A stretch of DNA of 64,000 nt, taken from contig OZ024788.1 in the NCBI GenBank assembly GCA_964017065.1, positions 11,842,776 through 11,906,775 of the forward strand. The letters are read 5' to 3'. This document shows, one piece after another, positions 33,476 through 44,764 of the stretch (its first letter is position 1; each line of letters starts with the position of its first letter). The notes under the pieces were generated by a model, which saw only the letters and a program-made list of their open reading frames with translations, had not been told where the DNA came from and ran no database searches. Made by a program: the position numbers and the translations under genes. This DNA comes from Haliclona indistincta. Its lineage: Eukaryota; Porifera; Demospongiae; Haplosclerida; Chalinidae.

Positions 33476-33763
33476 TGTATATATAGGAAAAGGATTCCGC
33501 ATCAATTTTGTCAGTTGCACGTCATCGCAGCAAGCCGCTGATGTAGGGATACTTGGGACTTTTACATTTGCAAGCATTATTCCATCTTGTTCCTTTACTT
33601 TTGCAAGCATCATCCCATCTTGTTCCTTTACTTTTGCAAGAGTCATCCCTACACTTTTTAGTTTTTTTTATTAAAACTTTTTTACTTTACTTTGACTATA
33701 GTTGGTAAGAACAGATGCTCTTACACTCTGGCTGTGAAATTACAATAAAGAGCCAATACTTTA

Positions 33764-34194
33764 GACAGCGTTTACACGACAACGATCAGTCCAAAAACGG
33801 GGAAATGTATGCGTATTCAGATGCAGCGTTTTGGCTGTTTACACGACACCGTTTTGTATGGAATGTGGGTGTGGCGTTTTTAGGCGAGCACGCTCGAGCA
33901 CGCTGTTATTCGCTTGTATCCACGAACCAAAGCGAAAGAAGAAACTCTTTGTTGATAGATGCTGTTTGAAGACTCTACCCAGAATTCTTTGCAAGTATAA
34001 AGGCTGAGGTACGCTCATACAAAAAGTTACACGAGCATTTTCATGTCTCCGTTTTCGAAGTCTCCACTTTGGTCTCCGTTTTCATAAGTCTCCGTTTTAC
34101 CTATGCGTTTTCATCGTTTTGGTGTAAACGCACGACCAAAACGGATACAAAAGTCTTCGTTTTCACCTGATAGCGTTGTCGTGTAAACGCCGCC
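33764..34194. mobile_element. PIF/Harbinger-like MITE (431 bp, TTA TSD)
   Basis: TTA flanks both ends (33761-33763, 34195-34197). Ends GACAGCGTTTACACGACAAC and GGCGGCGTTTACACGACAAC (reverse) match except two bases. The TTA duplication and G-rich start suit PIF/Harbinger. Non-coding. Confidence 0.75.
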
Positions 34195-34197
34195 TTA

Positions 34198-35945
34198 GTA
34201 TTAGGCACACTACCATTAAACAACACTGCACCCGAATGCCCGGGCAAGAATAAATCACTTATGAGTGGTAATTCGATTACACCAATAACATAGGTGTCAA
34301 TTTGCCCATCAAATGGGCGCAAGATCGGCCAATGTGCGGCAGGTGGCCAGTGAGGGACTATCAGTGTCCCTCTAGCCCCACACACCTGAGCATGCCGGAT
34401 AACTCTAGGAATGAGAGAAATTGGTGGGCACCACCCGTTATTCTCCTCTCTACCCCAGTCAACTCCAAATGCATCTACAGCTTCGGAGCCTATGGGTTCC
34501 AGCAGCAGCTGTTGAACCTCGGCAGTTGTGTATTTTTGTAGCTAGCTAAACGATCGACCGTATGAGGTCCCCATATAGCGCCCAGCTGACTAAAAATGTA
34601 TGGGTTTAGCATCCAATCATCTAGGTCGATTATACGGCTTGCTTATTTAATTCTCTAGGTATCCATTCAGGCTGCAGGTGAATATGTGAATTTACTGGTA
34701 ATGTAAAAGTTCTCAAAGCAATTTCCTGTAATTGAGGCTGACGACTACCGATTTGTAAGATACGAAATACATTTTGGTTATCCGAGAACCAACGTATGCA
34801 AATATTAGATAACTTATTAGCAAAGGCATGTAGCACACGCCAAGCAGCAGTGAGCTCGCGCCAAGTAGAGCTTTGCTGACTCTCACCACCTGTCCACTGA
34901 CCATGGGCTATGTGGTGTCCGTGTTCTACCACATACCCTCCCTAACCAGTATCACTGACATAAGAGTGCACAACTCTCACCGCTGACGGTGAGACCCAAA
35001 ATTAATTGGTTGTGACTTATAGTCTTTCAGGCTCTTCAGCCAAAAATCTAGCTCATGCTTTGCTTGAACAGAAAGGGTAAGCCTTTCACACCACATAGTC
35101 CTAGATTCAAGCATCGCATACAAACTTCGCGTCATAAGACGGCTTACTGGTCCTACAGCAAGGCCCATAGAAATTATTTTTCCTAATAAAATTATACTGG
35201 CAATCATCTTAGCTGGTAAGACTGGCTTTTTGACTGCTAGTGAAAGCGTCTCGGTTAATTTCACTATTTTTTTCCTGTGGGACTTCTCTCTGGCCAGCTG
35301 CTAAGTCAATGACAAAGCCCAACCATTTTAGCAATTGTGTAGGCTGCCAGATAGATTTCTCTTGATTCACCTGAAAACCTGCCTGCTCTAGCGTAGCACG
35401 CACTATCTCACTAGCATTTCAAGCATTTGTCTCTCCTGAAGCTGCACCTATACCATCATCTAGGTATACCACAATTCTTATTCCCTGTCCTCGCCAATAT
35501 TTTACTAATGGGCGGAGTAGTTTAGTGAATATATAGCAAGCTGTGGAAAGGCCAAAGGGTAACACCGTAAATAAATAGGAGGAACCTGCCCATGAGAAAC
35601 CTAGATATTTCTGATGTATCGAGGCGATGTCTATATGGTGGTAACCAGATTTTAAATCAGAAGAGACTAAGAAGTCTCTCCTTTCGAAAAGCAACATAGC
35701 AACCCTAAGATCTTTGTATTTAAATTTCTGTTTCCATAAAAACTTATTAAGATGACGAAGATTGATCACCAAACGCTTTTTTCCACTACTGTTTTCTACT
35801 ACTGAAAGGGGACTACAAATAACTGGTAAATAATCCACCTGTCTTACACATCGATTATTAACCAGTTCTAACAAACGCTGTTTAGCAAAGTCAGCATTAG
35901 CAACTGCTGAGTGTTGGTTGCATTTTACAATTGGGGTTGGCTCAC
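34198..35945 (-). pseudogene. RT - RNase H - methyltransferase-like region of DIRS-1
   Basis: The polymerase copies the element RNA. Visible RT parts are RLVINLRHLN, the SSDLKSGYHHI catalytic aspartate region, LPFGLSTA and the YLDD box (35455-35466). RNase H-type parts (SDTG, STWRELTA, RWFSDNQ, EWIPRELN) follow at 34630-34940, then a PHWPPAAHWP segment like the methyltransferase-like end of DIRS pol (34200-34385). Lesions: a TGA soon after YLDD (near 35418), a frameshift at an A7 run (35269-35275) and a TAG inside the RNase H start. Not functional as it stands. Confidence 0.8.
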
Positions 35946-35952
35946 TCTTTAA

Positions 35953-37288
35953 CCCTTTAACCCCTATTGTCGCCTTTTGGCGACATACATGCTTCAGTGA
36001 CCATAACTTTATCAAAAAGTGTTAAAATATCCCAAAATTAAGCTAAAGTGAAGAATACAAATAACCCTTCAAAATCCACTGGTTTTCGGCGCGCCCCCTG
36101 CACTAAACGTTATGGCGACGGCATTGCTATGGCTTCAGTGTAAATTTCACAACATTTTAAGAAAAACAAAATGGCTGCCAAAAAAACTTGGACATTTTAT
36201 GGCTTCAGAGTGCTCGGAAAACACATTCTGCGCATTCTGTATGATATGGGCTACATTTTGCACTCACCAAAACCACTGCTATTTGTATGTACTTTTCAGT
36301 AGCCAGCCCCAAAGTACTAACTTTGAGCAGAATTTGACGAGGTCGTTGCACTTTATCGGCTTCACTTCCGAAGTGGGAGGGGCATATTGGCCGACTTGAG
36401 TGTGGGCAATTGCGGCTACTCACTGGCGTAAAAGGACGCAAATTTGAGACCAGTAGCACAAAAGACACACGAGATATTCACGATAGAAGTGGTCAGCATT
36501 TACGAGGTTAAAATTTCAGCAAAATAATTTAGTAATTAAAGGGTTAATGAGTTTTAATCAAAAATTGTAAATCTTGCTGGAAATGTTTCAAAGTTGTTGA
36601 AAATCAACTCTAGGTGTTCTGAACGTCATTTAAAATCAGTTTTGGATGAAATATGCGGCGAAGGATTATAAGGTGATTAACCCTTTAGTTCCTGACTTAT
36701 TTTGACGAAAACTTGACTTGCTCTAAACTGACAGTTTGTCTTGCGATTTTCTACAACATGCAGTATGCTAGCTGTTCTAAACTAGCACTGTTTTTTCCTG
36801 GCATGTCAAAGTTTAGGATCATGTACTAAACTCTGAGTTGGCCACTCCCACTTCGGAAATGAAGCCGCTTAGGTGCTGCGACCTCGTCATTTTTCAGCCA
36901 ATTTTGGTCTTCGTTTAACCCTGGTGACTGATACAAAAACCTGGTGGTGTCCAGGTGAGCAAACAGCATAGTTTAGACCATATTCTATGCCCAAGTATGC
37001 ATTTCCGGGCATCCTGAAGCCTTAAAAATGCCGAAAGTGGCGAGGGCTCTGCCCTTTCGAACCCCGGGTCAATGGGGGTCAACGGGGGGACACCCCCCTT
37101 TAAAATTCCCCCATGCTGTACATTTTAGTGGGGAGGGCGCGCCGAAAAACAGTTGGTGTTTTCAAGTAAAGTCATCTTTTGCAATTAAACTTGATTTGAC
37201 CTTTCTAGAGCACTTTTCACACTATTTATGACGTCTAGAGTAGGTGGAGTCAATTATGACGGCTAAAGCCGCAATAGGCCCTAAAGGG
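35953..37288. mobile_element. piggyBac-like TTAA element inside DIRS-1 (1.34 kb)
   Basis: TTAA (35949-35952) on one side and TTAG (37289-37292, one substitution) on the other. Ends CCCTTTAACCCCTATTG and CCCTTTAGGGCCTATTG (reverse) match over most of 20 bp. With one TTAA kept, the reading frame of the polyprotein runs directly from the segment at 37293 into the one at 35948. The interior includes a block shared with 6.02-6.32 kb. No transposase. Confidence 0.8.
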
Positions 37289-37292
37289 TTAG

Positions 37293-37508
37293 TGGGAGAA
37301 CATAACCTGACTCAATGATAGATAGCACCGGTTGGGGAGCCATAAGAACATCTCTCCAAAACCCAGCCTTTTCTTTCAGCATGCCCTGCACAGACATAAC
37401 GCAACCTGGTTCTGAGGCAACTGCCTCAACTTCCAAAATACGTCTATCATCATACACCTCATCAATACTACATACATCTTCTCCATTGCTACCAGTGCTG
37501 TTGTGCAC
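37293..37508 (-). pseudogene. Gag-pol linker / RT N-terminus of DIRS-1
   Basis: An acidic stretch followed by GFWRDVLMAPQPVLSIIESG, a type of segment found just before the RT in DIRS-order polyproteins. It is in a different frame from the gag that ends at 37519 and is cut at its C-terminus by the TTAA element. Confidence 0.65.
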
Positions 37509-37518
37509 ATCATCACGG

Positions 37519-38316
37519 CTATCTAGTATCTATCACAGCGGAACATTCTGTACTGTGACTACCACTACTTACATCACCTCCTTCGGGACACAAAGGATAC
37601 ATTTTCTTGGCGCCAACTTCAGGTTTGGGGCAATAGCTTCGAAGATGGCCCATTTCTCCACATGAGAAGCAAGGACCAACTGGTCTCATGTTCTTAGCCG
37701 AGGGGACTATAATTTGTCGACGGGGGGTTTTATTCTGCCAGCGCAGGATAGCTGGAGACTGTGGAACCTGCATTGCACGCTTCATCGTTGGAACTTTCTG
37801 AGCTGCCTTCTTCTTCGCTGCTTTTCTCTCTGCAGCCATTTCTGCTTTTTCGATTTTCTTCTTATCGTCAGAATTATCGGCCAGCTCGTCTGCCGTGTAT
37901 TCCACTACGACACCCCATCCGAATTCGGATCTATTTGCAAGTTTAATCAGCTTCTGTCTTTCCGCTATCATCTTCAGACCTTCTTCCAGGTGACTCCTCG
38001 CTTGATCGATCACTGTAGGAGTAGCCTTCCCGCCGAGTTCCGCCTGCGCCTCTTGCAGCTTGTCTTCGACATGAGAGTTGAAGAGGGCTTGCTCTTCGTT
38101 TCCCTTCTTTTTAAACTTGTAGGGCTTCTCCAGACCTGTCTTTGCCCTCTTCACGGCTTTCATGGCTACATCCTCTTGAGTTCTCCGCATCTGTTCACTG
38201 AACGTCTCGAGCTTGGCATCCAACTTCGTCTGCGAAGCCGTAATGGTCTCCATTAGTGTTTTGAACTGGTCTGCGGCGATGGAAACACCGCCAGCATCAG
38301 AGTCAGACGTACTCAT
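37519..38316 (-). CDS. Gag-like protein of DIRS-1
   Basis: 265 residues, intact from ATG (38314-38316). The N-terminal half is helical and charged, with a likely coiled coil (about 20-65: TLMETITASQTKLDAKLETF). A basic, Ala/Lys-rich stretch lies at about 150-190, and one CCHC zinc knuckle, CFSCGEMGHLRSYC, at about 217-230. The knuckle would bind element RNA in the particle. The start is 27 bp from the 155 bp repeat. Length and layout suit DIRS/Ngaro ORF1. Confidence 0.75.
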   Translation of the reverse strand: MSTSDSDAGGVSIAADQFKTLMETITASQTKLDAKLETFSEQMRRTQEDVAMKAVKRAKTGLEKPYKFKKKGNEEQALFNSHVEDKLQEAQAELGGKATPTVIDQARSHLEEGLKMIAERQKLIKLANRSEFGWGVVVEYTADELADNSDDKKKIEKAEMAAERKAAKKKAAQKVPTMKRAMQVPQSPAILRWQNKTPRRQIIVPSAKNMRPVGPCFSCGEMGHLRSYCPKPEVGAKKMYPLCPEGGDVSSGSHSTECSAVIDTR

Positions 38317-38342
38317 GGTAAAATAGACTTGGTATTAGTACA

Positions 38343-38498
38343 AAAATAGACTTGGCTGCACAATGCCTAGGAATGATTAACTACGATGCACAGCAACATT
38401 TATATACACAACACCCACGCACTACCATGCAATATTACGCAATGTTCGGGAGCATATTTCCTGTCTAATTCCTGCGTCAAACGACAGGAAAGTATATA
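38343..38498 (-). repeat. DIRS-1 direct repeat, 5' copy
   Basis: Matches 29184-29338 at all but about four positions. It lies immediately upstream of the gag start on the minus strand, where promoter activity would be expected. Confidence 0.9.
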
Positions 38499-38744
38499 AG
38501 TGAATGCTTAAAATCATTTGCTACTAAACAAAATTGATACATTTAGTGTGTGGATTTTATCAGCAAATCTGAACATTATGGAACATTATATTAACATAAT
38601 TATGCGACTGTGCATGCGCAAACGCCTCATTAAATTTTTGACTGCATGCTAAATGTAGCACAATCACTCTCAAATGAATTTTTATTATACAGCAAACAGA
38701 ATGGTCAAACATGTTATATAGAAACTTTCATTGACATACAAGAA

Positions 38745-38819
38745 TATTAGGGAGGCACGTTAGTGCCTCCCTATGTAGGGATGACGGAAAAACAAGATTG
38801 CGGCCACATACAATGTACA
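38745..38819 (+). mobile_element. F1 5' fragment
   Basis: Hairpin end (38748-38773; perfect stem, loop GTTA) and AAGATTGCGGCCAC, then cut at a TA by the F10 element whose CAGTGCTTCC starts at 38820. Confidence 0.8.
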
Positions 38820-39098
38820 GTGCTTCCCGCTTAGAGAGTCCACTTTTGATATTTTTACATATTATGCTGTAAAATTTTTTTCAAAGGTAATACAATCCTC
38901 AAATCAGGACTGAAGTAAGGTATAACATTGTAGATTATGTGCATCAAATATGACAGCTCACAACCAACTATTGCAAAAGTTATCAACTATTAATTATAAG
39001 TCACTGGCTAAGCTCAGTAGCTGAAGTTTTTAGGCTCGGAAATGGCTATTTGGCTGAGTTAAGAAAATTCACTTTACAAACAGCTCACAGAATGGCTC
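38820..39098. mobile_element. F10 element, 5' part (second copy)
   Basis: CAGTGCTTCCCGC then about 200 bp matching 11285-11490. The right end is missing; the long palindrome 39099-39926 follows directly. Confidence 0.7.
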
Positions 39099-39926
39099 AT
39101 CTTTCACTACAGCAAGTTTGCAAGCTCAACTTCCTTGCATAACGTTGTACGGTTCAGAAATGCACCAAAAACGTGTGTTTTGGGAGTCACTGAAGTTTCT
39201 AGGCTTGCATTTGCGCATTTTTTGCGAGTTAAGAACACAGATTTGTGCAATGGATAGCCAGATACCTGAACTTTTTACTTGCGTTGGAATTATAAGTGTA
39301 GCTTAAACCATGCTCGCACACGATCGTCGAGAATGTGCAGTTCTGCATTTCTTCGTCGCGTTAACGAGATTCATCTAGTGAAAGTAGTTTATCGATGACT
39401 CGTTTCCGCTCGCGCAGGGCCGCTCTTGTTGACCGGTGACAAGATGGCTGCTGATCGACAGCCCTAGTTTTGCTTCGTTCTTGATCAGTTGCAATTGTTT
39501 AACGAAATGATCGACTTTTTATCCGGTAAAACTGCAACTGATCGAGAACGAAGCAAAACTAGGGCTGTCGATCAGCAGCCATCTTGTCACCGGTCAACAA
39601 GAGCGGCCCCGCGCGAGCGGAAACGAGTCATCGATAAACTACTTTCACTAGATGAATCTCATTAACGCGACGAAGAAATGCAGAACTGCACTTTCTCGAC
39701 GATCGTTTGCGCGCATGGTTTAAGCTACACTTATAATTCCAATGCAAGTAAAAAGTTCAGGTATCTGGCTATCCATTGCACAAATCTGTGTTCTTAACTC
39801 GCAAAAATGCGCAAATGCAAGCCTAAAAACTTCAGTGACTCCCAAAACACACGTTTTTGGTGCATTTCTGAACCGTACAACGTTATGCAAGGAAGTTGAG
39901 CTTGCAAACTTGCTGTAGTGAAAGAT
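39099..39926. repeat. Long inverted repeat, ~400 bp arms, ~30 bp centre
   Basis: Arms run from ATCTTTCACTACAGC to the mirror GCTGTAGTGAAAGAT around an axis near 39513 with very few differences. Arms include AAGATGGCTGC (39441). Related to the older copy at 28.06-28.7 kb. Confidence 0.9.
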
Positions 39927-39930
39927 TGGT

Positions 39931-41270
39931 TTGGTTGAAAAACATGGTTTTTGGACCGTTTTGGACTGTTAGAGCGACTCCATTAATATTAACCCTCTTG
40001 TCGCTGCTGTTCATTGACTCCGCCCACATCAGTTTTGTCACTGAACTCGGTAGCATCGCTTTGTCTCTGCTCTCAGTCTGGGCGCTTCAGCGCGCAAGCT
40101 AGAGGTATGAACATTTGTTTAAAGCAGTATATATACTATATCCTGGGTAACACTGATCTGTCTATGCTGACATCATCACCCACGGCAGGCGCGAACTGGA
40201 CCCTGGGTGACGGTGATGCTATCCGATCTAGCTAGGCTATAACGTTTCTTACACTACGCGGCCAAAGCTATACCTATAGGACCCCTGTGCTGTTGACAAC
40301 TGGACATTGGTCATTGTAAAAAGCTGGAAGCCTCTGTGATCGTGATATCGACATCAACATGCAAGCCTGGGACTAGTCTACGGACTAGGCTTCCAGCCAT
40401 GATCATCATATAGCGTTCCACTGAGTTAATTGTTAGTGTTTGTCTCTTCTTCATCCATTACAGTGCTAAGAAATATCATGTTGTCAACTCATACCCTCAA
40501 CCTCTCTAACTAATTTAAACCTTTTCATTATTCTTGTGATAGCTGATAATGACATTCCATGTTCCTTGACTCTCTGTCTAGAGGCTATGCACCTTCTGAT
40601 CTACTAGACTAGTAACTGCTGTTCACAGAGTTGTAAAAATGAAATAAAAGCTAGCATAGTTAGAATACAGCTAATAAGTTCAAACTGATAGTGATCAAAA
40701 AGTAACAGGAACAAGTAAAGTAAAAAAGTTTTATTAAAAAAAACTAAAAAGTGTAGGAATGACGCTTTCAAAAGTAAAGGAACAAGATGGGATAATGCCT
40801 GCAAAAGTAAAGGAACAAGATGGGATGATGCTTGCAAAAGTAAAGGAACAAGATGGGATGATGCTTGCAAAAGTGAAGAAACAAGATGGAATAATGCTTG
40901 CAAATGTAAAAATCCCAAGTATCCCTACATCAGCGGCTTGAAGGAGGACGCAGTCCGATGAAGTAATTGATGGTTGTAAATAAGTAGGCTGAGGTATCGG
41001 TGTTTAGGAGGACGCAGTCCGATGAAGTAGTTGACAGTTGTAATAAATAACTAGATTTATCTGTGTTTTGGAAGACACAGTCCAATTAAGTAATTGACGG
41101 TTGTAAAAGGTATAGGAAGAGGATTCTGCATTTGTCAGTTGCACGTTGTCGCAGCAAGCCGCTGATGTAGGACTTTTACATTTGCAAGCATTATTCCATC
41201 TTGTTCCTTCACTTTTGCAAGCATCATCCCATCCTTGTTCCTTTACTTTTGCGAGTATCATCCCATCTTG
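39931..41270. mobile_element. Composite F4-F5-F3 unit, copy C (truncated)
   Basis: Starts within F4 at CATGGTTTTTGGACCGTTTTGG, then F5 (TTAACCCTCTTGTCGCTGCTG), linker and F3 arrays. The F3 right arm is cut by F1 at 41271. Confidence 0.75.
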
Positions 41271-42084
41271 TTTTAGGAAGGCACGGTAGTGACTCCCTAT
41301 GTAGGGATGAACGAGAAAAGAAGATGTCGGCTACATACAATGAATTAGCGTTCATGCAAACGCTGATATTTCGCCTGGTGATGAATTTTATACGTCCAAA
41401 GACACTCAGATCTGCTCTCTGGCGTTGCCCCATCTTACAGTAGCAAGGAGATTGCTCGAAATTGTTACTAAAGTGACGAACCTGGAAACGGTGAAAATCG
41501 ACTTTCGTCATCTTCGTTTTCTTTCTTTCTTCCACTCGTCTAGCGCCTTTACGCGAGCAGTGTCAAGACCAAAACACCCACGAACAGTCGTGAAATTCTC
41601 CTGGCATGTGCCTTTTGAACTTAGTTTTTAGCGAAACGACGATATACATTTGACGAGCTCACGATCACAAACAGTTATCAGCTAAGTGTTTGACGCCATT
41701 ATTGTGATTACGTAATACGCACGTGACCAAACACACTTGTAGAGTATCGCAGTATGGAGAGCGCATATTGGCGTCTGGAGTCTTCGAAGAACAACTCACA
41801 GAGTGAGCTCGTGTAGTATCACCATTCTCCTGCTTGCCAGATAGTATCACAGCCATACAGAAAATTCTAAACCAGAGTGGGCGGGGCTCGTATGCTGTGC
41901 ATCCAGGCTGCAGCATGCATAAATGCATGAGCTAGTTTCTCAGTATTTAGAAGCTACAAGTTAAAAAGCAATTATCAAGAAAAGCAAACCAAACCAATGA
42001 TGGAAACAAAATAAGATACATTATCTTGCCGAATTCGAACTGCACAAAAATTTGAAACTCACTGTAAAAGAAAAAAGGACACAA
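41271..42084 (+). mobile_element. F1 unit, copy 5
   Basis: Hairpin 41274-41299 with two mismatched pairs, AAGATGTCGGCTAC and a short CTT tract (41519-41530). Continues into F2. Confidence 0.8.
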
Positions 42085-42482
42085 ACAAGAAAATAAAAAG
42101 ATTTCTAACGAAATCAAAAGGATGTAGGGATAAAGAAATCTGCTACTGGTCCACAATGTAAACCAACAAGGAGCAAGCATGGAATGGTAACACGATTGAC
42201 TTGCTAACAGACCATAGATCCCTACATCAGTGGCTGACTACAGCAGTTCTGCTAGTTGCTATTGACTGACACCTGACATGCATTGGTTAGCTTGTGACAA
42301 ACTAATTATAGTATAGTCAAAATGTTATGTACAGCCACTGATGTAGAGATCTATGGTCTGTTAGCAAGTCAATCGTGTTACCATTCCATGCTTGCTCCTT
42401 GTTGGTTTACATTGTGGACCAGTAGCAGATTTCTTTATCCCTACATCCTTTTGATTTCGTTAGAAATCTTTTTATTTTCTTG
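42085..42482. repeat. F2 foldback attached to F1 copy 5
   Basis: Complete; arms carry the paired CTAAC/GTTAG variant, as at 22190. Confidence 0.85.
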
Positions 42483-43299
42483 TAGGGTTGAACGGGAAAA
42501 CAAGATGGTGGCTACATACAATGTATTAGCGTTCAAACGCTGATATTTCGCCTGGTGATGAATTGTATACGTCAAAAGACACCTACATCTGCTCTCTGGC
42601 GTTGCCCCATCTTACAGTAGCAAGGAGATTGCTCGAAGTTGTCACTAAAGTGACGAACCTGGAAACTGTGAAAATCGAGTTTCGTCATCTTCGTTTTCTT
42701 CTTCTTTCTTTCTTTCTTTCTTTCTTCAGCGCGCCTAGCGCCTTTACGCGACCAATGCCGAAACCAAAACGCCCACGAACAGTCGTGAAATTCTCCTGGG
42801 AGGTGCCTTTTGAACTTTGTTTTTAGCGAAACGGCGATATAAATTCAGCGATTTCTCGATCGTGATCCATAGTCAGCTAAGTATTAGCTATAGGCGCCAT
42901 TATTGTGATTGTGCAATACGCACGTGACCAAACAGTGGTTAGCGCACATGACCAAGCACTAGCTTGAGTATCGTCATGCCGTATGGATCACGGAGAACAC
43001 ATATTTGCCTGGAGTCTTCGAAGAACGGTAAGCTTGCATAGGATCACCATTCTGCGCTTGCTAGATAATTACAACCACCATACAGATCTACAAAATGTGT
43101 GGGCGGGGCTCGTATCCACTGCAAGCATGCATGCGTAGGCGAGCTGATATGTACAGCATAACAAGAATTTTTAGCTACAAGTTTAAAATTCTTAATAGTA
43201 AGGAAAAGCCATCAACAACAGAAAAATTAATCCAATGGTGGAAACAAAGACAGCTCAGTACGTGCATGATATTGAACTGCACTTCACTGAAAAAGAAAA
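42483..43299 (+). mobile_element. F1 unit, copy 6, lacking its hairpin
   Basis: Begins at TGTAGGGTTGAACGGG, directly joined to the F2 before it, so the 26-nt hairpin is absent. The rest (AAGATGGTGGCTAC, CTTTCTTT tract) is complete to F2. Confidence 0.8.
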
Positions 43300-43692
43300 A
43301 AGGACACAAACAAGAAAATTGAAAAGATTTCTGTCGAAATCTAAAGGATAAAGGGTTGTGAAATCTACCACTGGTCCACAATGTAAACTAACAAGGAAAA
43401 ATGCATGGAATGGTAACATGATTGACTTGCTAGATCCCTACATCAGTGGCTGTACATAAGATCAATATTTTGTCACAAGCTGAATGCTCGTCAGGTGTCA
43501 GTCAACAGCAACTAGTTGAACTAGCTGTAGCCAACCACAGCAGCCACTGATGTAGGGATCTATGGTCTGTTAGCAAGTCAATCGTGTTACCATTCCTTGC
43601 TTGTTCCTTGTTAGTTTACATTGTGGACCATTGGTAGATTTCACAACCCTACATCCTTTTGATTTCGATAAAAATCTTTTTAATTTTCTTGT
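43300..43692. repeat. F2 foldback attached to F1 copy 6
   Basis: Complete F2. The left arm lacks about 30 bp around the CTAACAGACCATAG segment. An F3 end (GTTCCTTTACTTTTGCAAGC, 43690-43760) is fused to its 3' end. Confidence 0.8.
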
Positions 43693-43762
43693 TCCTTTAC
43701 TTTTGCAAGCGTCATCTCTACACTTTTTAGTTTTTTATTAAAACTTTTTTACTTTACTTATT

Positions 43763-44295
43763 TATTAGGGACGCGCGGTAGTGTGTCCCTATGTAGGGAT
43801 GCACAGAAAACAAGATGGTGGCTACAATACATTGTACTAGCGTTCAAACACTGATATTTCACCTGGTGGTGAATTTTATACGTCCAAAGACACTTAGATC
43901 TGCTCTCCCGCGTTGCCCCATCCTCATAATAGCCATAAGGTTACTCGAAATAGTTAATAAAGTGACGAACCTGGAAACGGTGAAAATCGATTTTCGTCAT
44001 CTTTGTTTTCTTCTTTTTTCTTTCTTCAGTGCGCCTAGCGCCTTTACGCGAGCAGTGCCGGGAGCAAAAAACCCACGAAAATTTGTGAAATTCTCATGGC
44101 AGGTGCCTTTTGAACTTCTTTTTTTGCGAAACTGCCATATAAATTCCGTAATTTCTCGATCGTGATCCATTGTCAGTTAAGTTTTAGACGTCATTTTTGT
44201 GATTGCGCAATACTCAAGTGACCAAACAGTCGCTAGCGCATGTGACCAAGCACTAGCTTGAGTATCGCCGTATGAATAACGGAGAACACATATTG
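43763..44295 (+). mobile_element. F1 unit, copy 7, diverged and truncated
   Basis: The most diverged hairpin, TAGGGACGCGC-GGTA-GTGTGTCCCTA (43766-43791), still fully paired with two G-T wobbles. AAGATGGTGGCTAC follows. Cut off near 44295. Confidence 0.8.
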
Positions 44296-44764
44296 GAGTC
44301 TGTGTAGTGTTTGAAAAAACTAAAGTCAGAATTCAAGAACTGTCTTATTGGCAAGACACACACATTTAAACAGAGCTATGAACTACAAGAGGAGACACAA
44401 TGATTACAAGCCTAGACACATAAGGCCGTGCAGGACACAGCGACAAACAACAATGTTCAAATCAATGTTCAATCACGAACAGCTCCAATTGTTAAACACA
44501 ATAGTTCTCTAAAATCAAAAATGACAAGGCGTACTTTAAGGTGACATCCTGTTCACTATGAATAGTTATTAACTAGCCAACTTTTTCGCTTAGAACATCT
44601 GACAGAGAAGACAAAACAGTAAAGAACTTGCTTTTGAGCATCACAACATGCCTCTGCGTGAAATGCACAGCTTATAGCTATGATGTATTAATTTTTAAAC
44701 AATGGCACACTTATTCATCATTGAATCACGTTTTTGATTAGATTTATACGGTCTAGGGGTTGAG
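44296..44764. other. No recognisable feature
   Basis: Intron-like AT-rich sequence. Nothing supported. Confidence 0.35.

Larger units (their letters stand above)
30826..33679. mobile_element. Composite F4-F5-F3 unit, copy B (reverse order)
   Basis: Begins with hairpin CATTGCCGATAGGCAATG, TATGTAGGGATGACC and AAGATGGCGGCTAC. A CTT/CTCCTT array follows, then an 804 bp inserted foldback, then F5 (TTAACCCTCTTGTCGCTGC) and F3 arrays. Same order as copy A read backwards. It sits inside DIRS-1 between the recombinase and the methyltransferase-like segment. Confidence 0.75.
29184..38498 (-). mobile_element. DIRS-order retrotransposon 1, degraded and nested
   Basis: On the minus strand the order is 155 bp repeat, gag with zinc knuckle, RT, RNase H, methyltransferase-like segment, tyrosine recombinase, 155 bp repeat. 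That order defines DIRS-group elements. Repeats in direct rather than inverted orientation point to the Ngaro/PAT type (inference). Integration by recombinase would explain the absence of LTRs and integrase. It is interrupted by a TTAA element (35953-37288), a PIF-like MITE (33764-34194) and composite unit B (30826-33679). Confidence 0.85.

Noticed and set aside
37714..38256. 180-codon plus-strand frame opposite DIRS-1 gag
   Set aside because: Antisense shadow of the gag frame, which has the zinc knuckle and a correct position in the element.
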